Assembly: GCF_902729405.1 (NCBI RefSeq) | Contig: NZ_LR746496.1 | Location: 4,092,001 to 4,156,000, forward strand | Length of the DNA stretch: 64,000 bases | Origin: Acididesulfobacillus acetoxydans | Lineage (GTDB): Bacteria > Bacillota > Desulfitobacteriia > Desulfitobacteriales > Desulfitobacteriaceae | Reading direction: 5' to 3' | Part shown: positions 16,427 through 26,575 of the stretch, piece by piece | Layout: each line of letters begins with the position of its first letter | How positions within the stretch are numbered: position 1 is the stretch's first letter | Program-made: the position numbers and the translations under genes | The notes under the pieces: model-generated | Database searches by the model: none | What the model saw: only the letters and a program-made list of their open reading frames with translations | Told to the model about the DNA's origin: nothing

Positions 16427-18409
16427 TTATGATGAGTGAATGGCTGCATCCGGCGGATTGCCGCCGTGGCTGTCCTCCGCAGCGCAGGGATTGGGAAAGG
16501 CGGCCATCAGGGTGAAAACTTTCCCGTTGTGTTGAGTTTTGACGAATCCCCCGCAGGCATCCACGACCTTTTTGATATTCTGCAGGCCTATTCCGTGAAA
16601 TTCTCCGCTCTTGGTTGAGCGATAGTCCCCGTCTTGGAGGTTCAGGCGGCCGTTATAGGCATTCTCGATTTTTAAAAGCAACTGACCGTTGACGGTTCGC
16701 GCCTCCGCCGCTAGGAACCGCTCATCCGGATTGTCCAGATTCCCGCACGCCTCGATCGCGTTTTCCAAAGCATTACTCAAAACGACACAAAGATCGCTGT
16801 CGCTCATGGCTAGTCGGCTTGGGATGCTGCAGGCGCAACGAAACGGAAGGCCAACTTCCTTGGCCTTCAAGGAGTAGTACCCCAAAATGGAATTGGCCAC
16901 GACATTTTCGCAAAAGAACGGCAGCGGATCGGTTTCGCTCTTTTCCGCGTATTCGCTCACAAACCGTTCCAGGTCGGCATAGCGTCCTTCCTCTGCCAAC
17001 CCCCTGATCACGCCGACAAAATGGCGCAGGTCGTGCCGGATCGCGCGAATCTCGTTCATCTGCCCGCTTAAGGTGTCATAATATTCCTTCTGCATGTCAA
17101 TTTGGCTCTTGGCCAGCGCCAGACGGGAAGAAGATAAGGCCAAATCGTTGTACACATCCGCAGTACGCAAGGCGTAAGCCAGGCTGAGGATCATCAGGTA
17201 GGCCGAAAGCAAAACGAACAGTGCCAGCGACATATTGGGGTAAATGTTGCCGTTGATATAATAGCTGTCCATGATCAGCCCGGAGATAGCCAGGACAACG
17301 CCCCAGTAAATCAGCAGGCCGTGCTTTTTCAGTTGCTGCCGGCCGAAGTAGATCTTAAAAAAGGAGTAGAACTCCAAAGCAAAGGTGGAAGCAGGCAGCG
17401 CTATCGTCAGATACCGGTTGTAGACCCCGTGCGGAATGAACAGATATAGGAGGTAGAGCGCGGTATAGTAAAGGAAAAAGAACCCTTTTTCCTTGCGGGA
17501 AAAAGCGACCCCGAATTGCTCCTGGAGCAGAAAAATCAGCAAGAATTTGAGCGCGAAGGTGGCAAAAAACATCAGAGCGTTGGTGGCTTCATAGGAGAGA
17601 TTGAAAAATACGGTTTTCTGCCAGAAGCTGTAGAACTCGGTGGTCAGCATCAGACGCAAAAGCACGAAGAAGATCATCGCCGGCAGCCAGGCGGAGCGTA
17701 TCCCTTTGCGGAAGGAAAGCTTGTAGATGATGCTTAGGACGAAAAAGGAAAACAGCACGGTTCCGAAGAGAATAAACCGGATATTATCCCGGGCGCTTTC
17801 TTCCTGGAGGGCACGGCCATAATCCTCTAGAACAGGGGCCATGTACAGTCCGGAAAACCGCGTGCTCGCCGCCTCGATGACCACCTCGTGCGTTTCTCCC
17901 GCAGACAGCGTCACAGGGTAGAGTTTCGCCTTGGGAACCGTAAATATCTTTTGGGTGTCCTTCGATAAGATGCCGCTTTCCGCGGCCGGCACGCCATCGA
18001 TGAATACACGGTAGGCGCTGCCGAAATCCGGTAGGTAAACCGTGACGGGACGGGGATAGTCAAACCCTTGGAGCGTGAGGCGATAGCTTGCGAACCCGCT
18101 CGCGGGCAGCCACTTGCCATTGATTTTGTACTTCGACCAATAATCCGGCACCCTGATGAGAAAATCCGGCTTGTCCGCCTGCTCTGGTTCGCCGGCAATC
18201 AGGCGGTTCCAATAGAATTCCCACTTCCCGTCCAGAACGATTTTCCGGGCGGGAGAAAGCCCCGTTAGATTAATGCATCCGCCTGCCGCGGTCGGGGCGC
18301 CGGTCAGGTTATGATAAAACAGGGTGTACATGACCGGCAGGTGGCTCGCCAGGATCACGAAGATCAGCCCCGCAATCAGGTGCGCTTTCGTATGCTTTGC
18401 TTCAATCAT
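16427..18409 (-). CDS. 7TMR-DISM sensor histidine kinase (GHKL type)
   Basis: 660-aa membrane sensor. After an N-terminal anchor, an extracellular jelly-roll (DGKWEFYWNRL and following, about residues 45-200) is followed by a seven-helix 7TMR-DISM block (about 205-410). A coiled linker then leads to a kinase core with IRHDLRHF (phospho-His near residue 458) and an ATP-binding GHKL domain (VLSNALENAIEACG, GIGLQNIKKVV). ATG 18409 overlaps the stop of the response regulator gene as ATGA, indicating translational coupling. The longer open frame upstream lies inside the regulator gene. The ligand is unknown; the outer domain suggests a carbohydrate-like or small-molecule signal. Confidence 0.9.
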   Translation of the reverse strand: MIEAKHTKAHLIAGLIFVILASHLPVMYTLFYHNLTGAPTAAGGCINLTGLSPARKIVLDGKWEFYWNRLIAGEPEQADKPDFLIRVPDYWSKYKINGKWLPASGFASYRLTLQGFDYPRPVTVYLPDFGSAYRVFIDGVPAAESGILSKDTQKIFTVPKAKLYPVTLSAGETHEVVIEAASTRFSGLYMAPVLEDYGRALQEESARDNIRFILFGTVLFSFFVLSIIYKLSFRKGIRSAWLPAMIFFVLLRLMLTTEFYSFWQKTVFFNLSYEATNALMFFATFALKFLLIFLLQEQFGVAFSRKEKGFFFLYYTALYLLYLFIPHGVYNRYLTIALPASTFALEFYSFFKIYFGRQQLKKHGLLIYWGVVLAISGLIMDSYYINGNIYPNMSLALFVLLSAYLMILSLAYALRTADVYNDLALSSSRLALAKSQIDMQKEYYDTLSGQMNEIRAIRHDLRHFVGVIRGLAEEGRYADLERFVSEYAEKSETDPLPFFCENVVANSILGYYSLKAKEVGLPFRCACSIPSRLAMSDSDLCVVLSNALENAIEACGNLDNPDERFLAAEARTVNGQLLLKIENAYNGRLNLQDGDYRSTKSGEFHGIGLQNIKKVVDACGGFVKTQHNGKVFTLMAAFPNPCAAEDSHGGNPPDAAIHSS

Positions 18410-19134
18410 CCCAATGATGCTCTGCCCATATGCGAAAATAAGTAGGCGTAATATTGATCTTTGGCGGGCTTCAAATACTTTTTGGAAATGCCGATCACAA
18501 CCTGTCCGAGGCGGAAGTGATTTTCCGCCATTTCCGTAACGTAAGAAGTATTGACGATAAAGCTCTGGTGGCAGCGGATGAAGGAGTGCATCGGCAGCTC
18601 TTGGGCAATCTCGTCCAGTTTCCCGTAGCAGCGCGAAGTACTTCCGTCGGCCAAGTGGAACAGTAGGAGTTTGTCCCGGCTTTCTAGATACAGGATATCG
18701 CGGCAATCCACACTGTACAGGGCCGATTTGTAGCTGAAGCTGATTTTATGGCTGTGTTCTCTCTTGATCTCGTCGATGGCGCGCTCCAGCACGCTGTACA
18801 AGCGTTTTCTGTCGAATGGTTTCAGGAGATAATTAAAGGCGAATACCTCGTAGGCCTGTGGATAGTGCTCCTGGCTCGACGAAACGAAAATGATTTTGAG
18901 ATCCTTTCTCTTGCCGCGTAAACTCTGCGCTGTCTTTATACCGTCGATTCCGGGCATATAGATGTCCAGAAAAAGGATATCGGCGGAGGAGCCGGAATCC
19001 AGAAATTCCTCGATCAGCGTCTCCCCGTTGGTATAGGTGACAATCTCAAAGGAAGGGTCGTATGTAGAGAGATCGCCTGACAACCGGACGATATCCTCCG
19101 CCGTGTCGTCGCAGATGGCAATTTTAATCGGCAT
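18406..19134 (-). CDS. LytTR-family response regulator
   Basis: 242 aa. The receiver domain has acidic residues ICDD and phospho-acceptor D57 (DILFLDIYMPG). The C-terminal LytTR DNA-binding domain covers about residues 140-240 (YLESRDKLLLFHLADG, HSFIRCHQSFIVN). Start ATG 19134 follows GGGAGG. It is co-transcribed with the downstream kinase. LytTR regulators usually control surface, competence or quorum functions; no target site was identified here. Confidence 0.92.
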   Translation of the reverse strand: MPIKIAICDDTAEDIVRLSGDLSTYDPSFEIVTYTNGETLIEEFLDSGSSADILFLDIYMPGIDGIKTAQSLRGKRKDLKIIFVSSSQEHYPQAYEVFAFNYLLKPFDRKRLYSVLERAIDEIKREHSHKISFSYKSALYSVDCRDILYLESRDKLLLFHLADGSTSRCYGKLDEIAQELPMHSFIRCHQSFIVNTSYVTEMAENHFRLGQVVIGISKKYLKPAKDQYYAYLFSHMGRASLG

Positions 19135-19164
19135 AACACCGCCTCCCTGTAAGGTTAAACGAGC

Positions 19165-22100
19165 CTAACGAATATTCACCCTGTCACCCTCTGTTTCCGC
19201 CCAGCCCCGTTTAACGGCTGCCTCCAGGCCGGCTTTCATGGCAAGCTCGACATCTCTGCCCAAGCGGTGATAACCCAGAATCCTAGCGGTCTCCCGGATC
19301 AGTTCCTCCCGCGGAAGTCCGATTTCGGTCATGAGCACATATCTGACAGCGCAGGCAGTTTCCTCCGGGGCGAGGTCCTCCGCACTCCGCCGCGCGTTTT
19401 CGTTCTGCGCAACCCTGTAGAAATCCAGGCTTTGCGGGGCCTGTTCCTGCCGCCAGAAAAATGTGTTCTGTCCCTTTTTCGTTTTGCTCGGCTTAAGCTT
19501 GAGGAACAAATGACTGAACTGTCTTTCTAAGCGAGCCCCCGTCCGGGCAATACCAAATGACTGCAGAACCCTCTTACAAAGGAGGCTTTTGCTTATGGGA
19601 GCCTCAACCCGTATGACCTCCGCGATGGCTTGCATAATTTCCCTCGCGTTTTCCGGCAGACAGAATTCAGTCGCCGATAGCTCGTGCCGCGGCAACACGG
19701 CAATGACGTAATCCCTCTGGTACGGGTTGACTCGGGTCGCCATCTGCGCAGCCACTTTTGCTGTCGGAATTGTTGAGACCGAGCCGGCCGTCTTGTGCCC
19801 TGCCCCCTCCTCTTCCATCGCAACCCTTGCAGGCTGTTTCTCAAACCGACCGTCGCTTTCACCCCTATTCTGACCAGAAGAGAAAAACGGTTTCGTTTTG
19901 GCAGGCGAAAGTTCATCCCGGTGATCCGAGTCACCCGGATGTCCCTTCTCCAGGAGTCCCTCGATGACAGAAAGGATTTTCTTCATCTCTTTCTCCGGGC
20001 TTTCCCACCAGTCCACCGCCCATACCTTGTGAATGTTCCAGCCCAACCGCCTTAAGACATTTTCCTGCAGTAACTCGCGGTCGCGGGCGGTCCTGGCACT
20101 GCGGTAGGATCTTCCGTCTGTGACAATACCCAAAAGATACTCTGACGGCTTTTCCGGGTGAACGACCGCCAAATCAAGGCGATAAGCGGAACTTCCGATA
20201 TCCAGCTTGGCGGTGTATCCGTGTTCCCTGAGCTCAGAGGCGATGAGATCGCTGATTCCCAGCGCAGCGGCCTTTGATCCGCTCGGACCGGCCTCTAACT
20301 CGTCAGCCGGCACGACTAAAGCCGCCTTTCCCTTCTGCGCAAACTCAAGAAACGCCTTTAAGTCGGCCACTCCTTGGGCGCCCGTCCGGCTGATATCTAA
20401 CTGCTCCGGCCGGATGGTGGAGTAAACCACCATCTCAGAGCGCGCCCTCGACACGGCAACATTCAAACGGCGCCAGCCGCCATCCCGGTTTAAGGGACCG
20501 AAGTTCAGACTCAGTCTGCCCTTTTCGTCCGGCCCGTAGCCGACGGAAAAGAGGATCACATCCCGTTCATCGCCCTGCACATTCTCCAGGTTTTTGATGA
20601 AGATAGGTTCCTCAGCGAGGGCGTGCCCTTCCAGAGCCGGATCAGCGCTCAAGGCGTCCTGCAGCAGGTCCTCGATGAGATTCTGCTGGACCGAACTAAA
20701 GGTGACAACGCCGATACTCTGCCCACACACCCCGGGATCTGTAAGCCGACGCACAATCTCGTCCACGACAGCCTTTGCTTCCGCCTTATTGTGTTTCGTT
20801 TTACCTCGATCATAAAAGCCCTCGACCAAGCGCAGGCTGACCTTGGAAACAAGATCATGGGGCGACGGAAAGGTAAACAGCTTATTTTCGTAATAGCGCC
20901 GGTTGCTGAAAGCAATCAGGCTTTCGTGCTGACTGCGGTAGTGCCATGAGAGATGGGCTTCCGGTATGGCCAGCGCCAAACAATCGTCAAGAATACTCTC
21001 AAGGTCACCTGAAGCGAGAATGTCCTCATCTACCATCCGGTTGGAAGTAAAGAAACTGGTCGGCGGCAGTTGCTTAGGATCACCAACAATGACCGCGTTT
21101 TTCCCTCTCGCCAAAGCACCTACCGCCTCACAGGTCGGCATTTGGGAAGCCTCGTCAAACACCACCAAATCGAATGGCGTGTGTTTTGGGTCGAGATATT
21201 GGGCCACGGACATAGGACTCATGAGCAGACAGGGACATAAACGGGGCAAAAGGCCCGGGATCTGCTCAAACAGCATGCGCAAAGAAAGTCCCCTGCCGTT
21301 GCTCTTGATGGCCCTGCGCAGGATACCGAGTTCCGAATTTTTCGAGGCTTCGACAAGAAAATCAGGTATCCTGGCCGCCAGACGGGCATAGATCTCACGG
21401 CGGGTCAATTCTTCGAAAGCGGTGTCAGTCTCTCTGAAGCGACGGATTTTCTCTTCAAACAGTTGCCCGGAGAAAGAGTTAAGCGCCGGTTCGCGGGAAA
21501 TGATAAATTCTGCGCAGGCTCTGTACAGTCCTTTTTCAAAAGCCGCAGCCACCTCGTCGTTTGCCAGCCGGCCGGACTCGTATTCCTCCACGAGTGAGGT
21601 CAGCCCGGGCCCTGCCTCGCAGGCCTTGCGCCGCACGTTGAGCCAGGTACACCAAGCTCGCAGTCCCTCAAGTCCACTCAGCCAGGAAGACGTCTTCTGT
21701 CCGAGAAGGCCGAGCCAATTCACGCCCTCGTGCCGAATTGCGTCCATTTCAATTCCCAGCAGGCGGCTCACCTCGCCTTGGAGCGAAAACAGACGACGGG
21801 AAGCAGCCTGAAACTGATCGAACATCTTTAAGTCGAGCCCCGCTTCAGAGATAACATCCGCAAACCGGCAGCGAATCTGCCCTGCCTCTGCCCTGTTTGT
21901 ATAAATCGCTAAATTTCGCTCCAGTTCAGCCACCGCCAGAGCCTTCCGCTCGACCTGCTGCCAATCTGTTTGCAGATCTTGCCACAAGACGCCCAGACAA
22001 GGCAAAACCTCAGGCAGGCGGCTTTCCATTCCTTCCCTTTCCTTCTTAGCCTCTGAGATAAGCTCTAAATGAGCGGGGATTTCCTCTTTGGAAACTCCTT

Positions 22101-25100
22101 TTTTACTCAAGGCCAACTGACGCAGCGCCTTCTTAATGTGATTCCGCTCCCAAGCTTGCGGCAGAAACCAACGTAGGCCTGCCTTCTGCCACTCCGCCGA
22201 CATGGCCTGGACGTCGATGTCCCAGACGCTTTCCCGATATATTCCCGATATTTGTTGGTGAAGGTTCCTATAGCGTTCGCCGTGTTGAAGGACGTCTTTA
22301 ATTCGGGCAACCTTGCCATCCACCTCATCCATTTTCAGCATTGAGACCGGAACGCCGGCCAATTCGGGTACCAGCCCGCTCACCTCGGCCAGCGCTTTGA
22401 CCTGCAGCGGCGAAGTAAGCAAGTCAGGGAAGTCTAACCTGCGGCTGATTTCGCCGGCGAGTGCGGCACACTCCCGGATCACGTCCGCATATTCCTCCAA
22501 CAATTGCTGCGCGGATGCCTTCACACTCTGGGAATAAGCGGTCAAACAGATTTCACGCAAGGGGTGGTTATGCGGATGCCCGGTTTCCGCACCGGCCACG
22601 GCCAGTTCCTTGGCCAGGTCCATCCAGCCGTTCAACTCCCGGTGTGACAGGGTGGCAAAGACTCCCTGATCAAATTTCACTCCATCTTGCGCTCGTGATA
22701 CATGACTGAATCGCGCGATGGCATCGTAGAGCGTAATATCGAAGGGGTACCTTGTATGAAGGGCTTGAACATAGCCGTTGAGTTCCGTTCTCAGTCTCGC
22801 CAGCCTCTCCCCCTCTTCCCGATACTCCTCCGGGGAACGTCTCTTCACGGTCTCTGCAGCCGCCCCAAGTTGGTCTAGCACATCCTTTTTTCTCGTCTTG
22901 TTGGAATGCACTTCCAAACAGAACGGGCCCAAGCCGATAGCTTCCAGCCGTTTTTGCACGACTGAGAGGGCTGCCATCTTTTCCGCCACAAACAAGACGG
23001 TCTTGCCTTGGGCCAAAGCATTAGCGATGATGTTCGTGATGGTCTGCGATTTGCCTGTACCCGGCGGTCCGTGCAGAACAAAACTCTTCCCCTCAGAGGC
23101 CGCCGTAATAGCGCAGAGCTGAGACGCATCGGCGCTGACCGGCAGGAAGACATGACCCGGCGGATAAGTTTCATCGAGGTCTGCTTCTGCAGCGGTGATG
23201 CCTTCAGGGAGCCATTCCAACTTGCCCGACATCAAGCTGGCCACAATTTTGTTCTTAGCCAAATCCTCACTCCGGTTCCGGATATCGTTCCACATGATGA
23301 ATTGGCTAAAGGAAAAAATGCCTAAAAAGGCTTCCTCGCTCACATCCCACCTCGGCATATGCATAACGGCCTTACGAACAATGGTAAGAATGCGTCGTAA
23401 ATCGACCCCGTGTTCATCCGTGGGCAGGGGATCAAGGCCTCCGATCACCAGTTCAAAGTCCTGTCTCAGCATTTCGAGTAGGGTTATGTTCATCTGAGTC
23501 TCTTCATCCCGGCTTCTGACAACATATCCGCGCTTGGCGGATTTTCGCGCTATCTCGACCGGCACAAGCACAAGCGGAGCGTATCGCACCTGTTGGCTGG
23601 CCGGCGCCTCATACCACTTCAGGAAACCCAAAGCAAGATAGAGCGTACTGACGCCGTTCTCCTCCAGAGCTGTCCTGGCGGAGCGATAAAGGTTGGTAAC
23701 GCTTCTTGTCAACTCCACCTCGCTTAACGGTGTTCTCAGCCGCTTCTGCTGAAACTCGAATTCCAACAATTGTTGCATCGGGTCGAGTTGATTCCGAATC
23801 TCAAATACCCGTGCGTCTCTCGCGGTGTTGTCCCAATCAGTGGGTTTCTCAAGAATCTGAAACTCACTCCCCTGGGCTAAGGAGTCCTCCAGCCTTCCCA
23901 GGTTTAGCGCTAACAAACGGATTGTGCCGGCGGTGACCCGGAAATTGAGCAAGGTGTTTCTCAGACTCAAGTCGAGCAACTTACGTTCCCACTGCTGTTG
24001 GCGCGTCAGAGGAGTGGTCCCGGCCTGAACAATCTCATCCGGAACAAGGGCGGTATGGAGGCCGGTCGGAGCTTCGGTTAAAGCGCGCTGACCCCGCTCT
24101 CCCGCCTCGACCTCCCAGCCTTCCGCAGTTAAAACCCTCATGGGCAAAGGCCTGATACCGCCGGCCCTGGTGCGCTTAATGTCAATGAGACAAACAAATT
24201 CTTTATCCCCGGACAAGTGGGCTACTCCAAGCCTTTGGGCCTCCATATAGCCAATAGTCTTACCCTCCGTACAGGCTGTCGTCTCGACCACGCATATCTG
24301 GTTGATACCGTCGGCCAGTCTTTTCGTTAAAAGAGACGGATCATCTTGAACCGCTTCGGGAAAGCAGTCATCGACCAGCCAGGCAGCGACAAAGGCATGG
24401 CCCTCGAGAATAACAATTAACGGGTTCAGTCCAATCGCCTCTAGGCAGGAAGCGTAAAGCAAAGTCAAATCCAGACAGGTTCCCAGTTTTTGCGCCAAGA
24501 CGGTATCGCAGAGCCGAATCCGCTGACCTTGTCTTTCAAAACTGGCCGGAGGCACGCAGTAGATAATGTTCTCAGCCTGCACGGCCGCATAGATAGCGGC
24601 GACCTGCAGCTTGACACGGCTGGGATCCTTACTTAGATAACCGTCTAAGGCAGAATTTCCGCTCCATCGTTTCAGTACTCGGGACGCTGCCGCAGTGAGC
24701 CTGGAAATCAGCGGGTGATTCGGTGTGACAAAGGCCGCCAGCATCTCCGGCATAAACGGATACCCGCCCCACTCGTCAAAGGCAAGCACGTCAATGCTCA
24801 ACGTTTCGCTATGCAGCACCTCATCGCCGCAGAACGCGGATATGAGAAGCGTTCCTGACAATCGTTCCGTCAGGGCGGCCAAGTAGGCGGGGGAAAGCTG
24901 CAAATCGATTAACCCCACATTAACCGGTTGGTCAGGCGGCAAAACAGCTACCCTTTTTTCAAACGGAAAGGCAAACTCCGGCGCAGCAGAAAACCTAAAG
25001 GCAACGTTACTCAGATCATGAGCCATATTATTAGTGACAACAAGCTCGCGGATGATCGGCACATGGTTCTGCTGCATTGCGTAGTTAACAACGGAACTGT

Positions 25101-25137
25101 ATGTGCAAGTGAGCATGAGTTTTGCTTCGGCAGGCAT
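19165..25137 (-). CDS. DUF4011 - SF1 helicase - Vsr/DUF559 nuclease - DUF3320 defence protein (Hhe-like)
   Basis: A 1990-aa multidomain protein. The N-terminus contains a transglutaminase-like Cys-His module (GTCLDLTLLYASCLEAIG, then EGHAFVAAWL, about residues 215-260). DUF4011 follows, then a superfamily 1 helicase with Walker A HGPPGTGKSQ, FDEASQMPT and ERDVILFSVGYG. Near residue 1650 is a Vsr/DUF559-type nuclease (YRLDLAVVHPEKPSEYLLG, TARDRELL, LGWNIHKVW), and DUF3320 is at the end. The usual IECDG element of that nuclease reads IVTDG here, so catalysis may differ or be lost. The domain order matches the single-gene antiphage helicase-Vsr proteins named Hhe. It lies next to fragments of a second copy (26130-26262). 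Confidence 0.85.
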   Translation of the reverse strand: MPAEAKLMLTCTYSSVVNYAMQQNHVPIIRELVVTNNMAHDLSNVAFRFSAAPEFAFPFEKRVAVLPPDQPVNVGLIDLQLSPAYLAALTERLSGTLLISAFCGDEVLHSETLSIDVLAFDEWGGYPFMPEMLAAFVTPNHPLISRLTAAASRVLKRWSGNSALDGYLSKDPSRVKLQVAAIYAAVQAENIIYCVPPASFERQGQRIRLCDTVLAQKLGTCLDLTLLYASCLEAIGLNPLIVILEGHAFVAAWLVDDCFPEAVQDDPSLLTKRLADGINQICVVETTACTEGKTIGYMEAQRLGVAHLSGDKEFVCLIDIKRTRAGGIRPLPMRVLTAEGWEVEAGERGQRALTEAPTGLHTALVPDEIVQAGTTPLTRQQQWERKLLDLSLRNTLLNFRVTAGTIRLLALNLGRLEDSLAQGSEFQILEKPTDWDNTARDARVFEIRNQLDPMQQLLEFEFQQKRLRTPLSEVELTRSVTNLYRSARTALEENGVSTLYLALGFLKWYEAPASQQVRYAPLVLVPVEIARKSAKRGYVVRSRDEETQMNITLLEMLRQDFELVIGGLDPLPTDEHGVDLRRILTIVRKAVMHMPRWDVSEEAFLGIFSFSQFIMWNDIRNRSEDLAKNKIVASLMSGKLEWLPEGITAAEADLDETYPPGHVFLPVSADASQLCAITAASEGKSFVLHGPPGTGKSQTITNIIANALAQGKTVLFVAEKMAALSVVQKRLEAIGLGPFCLEVHSNKTRKKDVLDQLGAAAETVKRRSPEEYREEGERLARLRTELNGYVQALHTRYPFDITLYDAIARFSHVSRAQDGVKFDQGVFATLSHRELNGWMDLAKELAVAGAETGHPHNHPLREICLTAYSQSVKASAQQLLEEYADVIRECAALAGEISRRLDFPDLLTSPLQVKALAEVSGLVPELAGVPVSMLKMDEVDGKVARIKDVLQHGERYRNLHQQISGIYRESVWDIDVQAMSAEWQKAGLRWFLPQAWERNHIKKALRQLALSKKGVSKEEIPAHLELISEAKKEREGMESRLPEVLPCLGVLWQDLQTDWQQVERKALAVAELERNLAIYTNRAEAGQIRCRFADVISEAGLDLKMFDQFQAASRRLFSLQGEVSRLLGIEMDAIRHEGVNWLGLLGQKTSSWLSGLEGLRAWCTWLNVRRKACEAGPGLTSLVEEYESGRLANDEVAAAFEKGLYRACAEFIISREPALNSFSGQLFEEKIRRFRETDTAFEELTRREIYARLAARIPDFLVEASKNSELGILRRAIKSNGRGLSLRMLFEQIPGLLPRLCPCLLMSPMSVAQYLDPKHTPFDLVVFDEASQMPTCEAVGALARGKNAVIVGDPKQLPPTSFFTSNRMVDEDILASGDLESILDDCLALAIPEAHLSWHYRSQHESLIAFSNRRYYENKLFTFPSPHDLVSKVSLRLVEGFYDRGKTKHNKAEAKAVVDEIVRRLTDPGVCGQSIGVVTFSSVQQNLIEDLLQDALSADPALEGHALAEEPIFIKNLENVQGDERDVILFSVGYGPDEKGRLSLNFGPLNRDGGWRRLNVAVSRARSEMVVYSTIRPEQLDISRTGAQGVADLKAFLEFAQKGKAALVVPADELEAGPSGSKAAALGISDLIASELREHGYTAKLDIGSSAYRLDLAVVHPEKPSEYLLGIVTDGRSYRSARTARDRELLQENVLRRLGWNIHKVWAVDWWESPEKEMKKILSVIEGLLEKGHPGDSDHRDELSPAKTKPFFSSGQNRGESDGRFEKQPARVAMEEEGAGHKTAGSVSTIPTAKVAAQMATRVNPYQRDYVIAVLPRHELSATEFCLPENAREIMQAIAEVIRVEAPISKSLLCKRVLQSFGIARTGARLERQFSHLFLKLKPSKTKKGQNTFFWRQEQAPQSLDFYRVAQNENARRSAEDLAPEETACAVRYVLMTEIGLPREELIRETARILGYHRLGRDVELAMKAGLEAAVKRGWAETEGDRVNIR

Positions 25138-25144
25138 AACGCGT

Positions 25145-25372
25145 TCATCCCTTTCAAACGCCAGAATATTGATACCGACTGTCGGAGGAATTGTGGCCGA
25201 ACCTCGCCAATAGGCTTACCGAGGCTCCACCCTTCCCTCCGGGTGAAACAGACGGTACGGACCCCCCGGGCGTTGCTCCCGGCACACCCAGGCGGCCGGG
25301 ATAGTCAGTCGCCAAGCCGGTATCGGAGAACACGGACGGGCTTAAGGGCGAGAACTCCCGGACACCATGCAT
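25145..25372 (-). other. GC-rich insert with an open frame of unknown origin
   Basis: About 220 bases much richer in GC than the gene it truncates. On the minus strand a 72-codon frame is fully open (MHGVREFSPLSPSVFSDTG... to SDSRYQYSGV), and its N-terminus overlaps the end of the truncated gene. It ends just before the helicase ribosome binding site. It could be the remnant of a mobile element or a structured RNA; I cannot assign it. Confidence 0.4.
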
Positions 25373-26112
25373 TTCTTACTCAATTCGTCCCCGGAAAGGA
25401 GCCTGTCAATTTTTCGCAGCAGCCCTGTTAAAAAGGTTCGCATATAGACTGGGCGCTGCGTTAAGAGTGCACGTACCCCCGCTTGGATACCATTCACATT
25501 TCCCCGTATATCATCGTCTTGCTCAATCGTTGCGCCCTTGCAACGGTCGCGAAGTACCTCCGTCATACGATCGATTGCAGGGTCATCTGGATAGACCAAA
25601 CAATCCAAATTGTTCTTATAAAAGCGAAGCAAAAAGTCACATAAGGCAAAGAAACTCTTCCTCGGAGCGAGCGCGTGTGCCAACACAGTTGAATAATAGC
25701 TGTTATCACCGTTTGCTTCTTTAAAGAATGCACGGTTGTAGTGTTCACAAGCCTTCTTAACTGATTGGGTCAGTATTCCATAAAGCGGCTCCGAATACTT
25801 ATAACCGATTTGCTCGGATATGTAGGCCCAGAACCCGCCACCTTCAGTACGCGTCCAATTTTTAGCATACTGAATGACAGTCAGGAATATCACGAGATGG
25901 GCAAAATTGGTTAATTCTCTAAAATCAAGGGCAAATTTAATTGCTTTAAGGGCTTTCTTTTCAAGAATTTCAAAGTTCTTATCGGAGATGGTCACTGTTC
26001 CTAAAAGTGGACACGTAACCGCGATCTCGTTCAAATAATCTGCTATAGTTTGTTTTTCCTTCGGCGATGAAACGTAAAATAGACTCATATCCTTTTCCAC
26101 TTTAATGCTCAT
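25342..26112 (-). CDS. N-terminal part of a larger unrecognised defence-island protein, truncated
   Basis: ATG 26112 (MSIKVEKDMSLFYVS) has AGAGGG six bases upstream and is a convincing start. The frame carries 256 residues with motifs such as FWAYISEQIGY, YYSTVLAHALAPRKSFFAL and GNVNGIQAGVRALL, which I recall from the N-terminus of much longer Clostridia proteins without known function. After GDELSKK the sequence runs into the GC-rich block at 25145-25372 and stops within ten residues, so the gene is probably cut. No catalytic motif is visible. Confidence 0.55.
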   Translation of the reverse strand: MSIKVEKDMSLFYVSSPKEKQTIADYLNEIAVTCPLLGTVTISDKNFEILEKKALKAIKFALDFRELTNFAHLVIFLTVIQYAKNWTRTEGGGFWAYISEQIGYKYSEPLYGILTQSVKKACEHYNRAFFKEANGDNSYYSTVLAHALAPRKSFFALCDFLLRFYKNNLDCLVYPDDPAIDRMTEVLRDRCKGATIEQDDDIRGNVNGIQAGVRALLTQRPVYMRTFLTGLLRKIDRLLSGDELSKKCMVSGSSRP

Positions 26113-26129
26113 AAGTACCCTCTTTTCAC

Positions 26130-26262
26130 ACTGCCATGGGAGCTCCTTCCTCAAGACCCCCAGCCTTTCACCCTGCTCCCTGTACTCCTCGGGCGAACGC
26201 GCCTTCACTATCTCCGTTGCCGCAGCCGATCGAGGACATCTTTCTTCCTCGTTATCAATGAA
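26130..26262 (-). pseudogene. Fragment of a second DUF4011 helicase
   Basis: Two frames separated by one indel near 26217 encode TRKKDVLDRL and then RSPEEYREQGERLGVLRKEL. These match TRKKDVLDQL and RSPEEYREEGERLARLRTEL just after the Walker A region of the intact helicase at 19165-25137. Only about 45 residues survive. The fragment lies directly upstream of the truncated gene at 25342, so a second helicase locus was largely deleted here. Confidence 0.75.
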
Positions 26263-26304
26263 GCAAACAAATTCTTTCTCCGAACCAAACTCTCCCCTAC
26301 CGGA

Positions 26305-26551
26305 CTCTTCAGCTTTTCGACATTCTCCTCAATATTCCTGCCAGTAACCCTGGAAAATTTGGGACCTTCGTGCCATTCGTGGTTACCACCAGTCCTGCGC
26401 CCCCCTGCTGCGTGCCTACCCTCGATCATGTGCGTCCGACAGGCTGCGCCTCCACCACAGCCCTTGTGTTTAATTGTAACACCCCTCCAAGACAAATAAT
26501 TGATACCGGCTTCGTTACTCATACTCATGCGACATCCGCGGCCTTTCATTG
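26305..26551. repeat. Long direct repeat, left copy (pairs with 45213-45451)
   Basis: About 247 bases starting CTCTTCAGCTTTTCGACA and ending CGCGGCCTTTCATTG correspond along their length, with scattered changes, to 45213-45451 in the same orientation. The shared words include GTAACACCCCTC, AGACAAATAATTGA and TGGCTTCGTTACT (or close variants). The two copies bracket the Fic gene, the amidase remnant and the BREX-like operon. Confidence 0.8.
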
Positions 26552-26575
26552 ACGCGATCCGCCGCGCCGAGCCAT

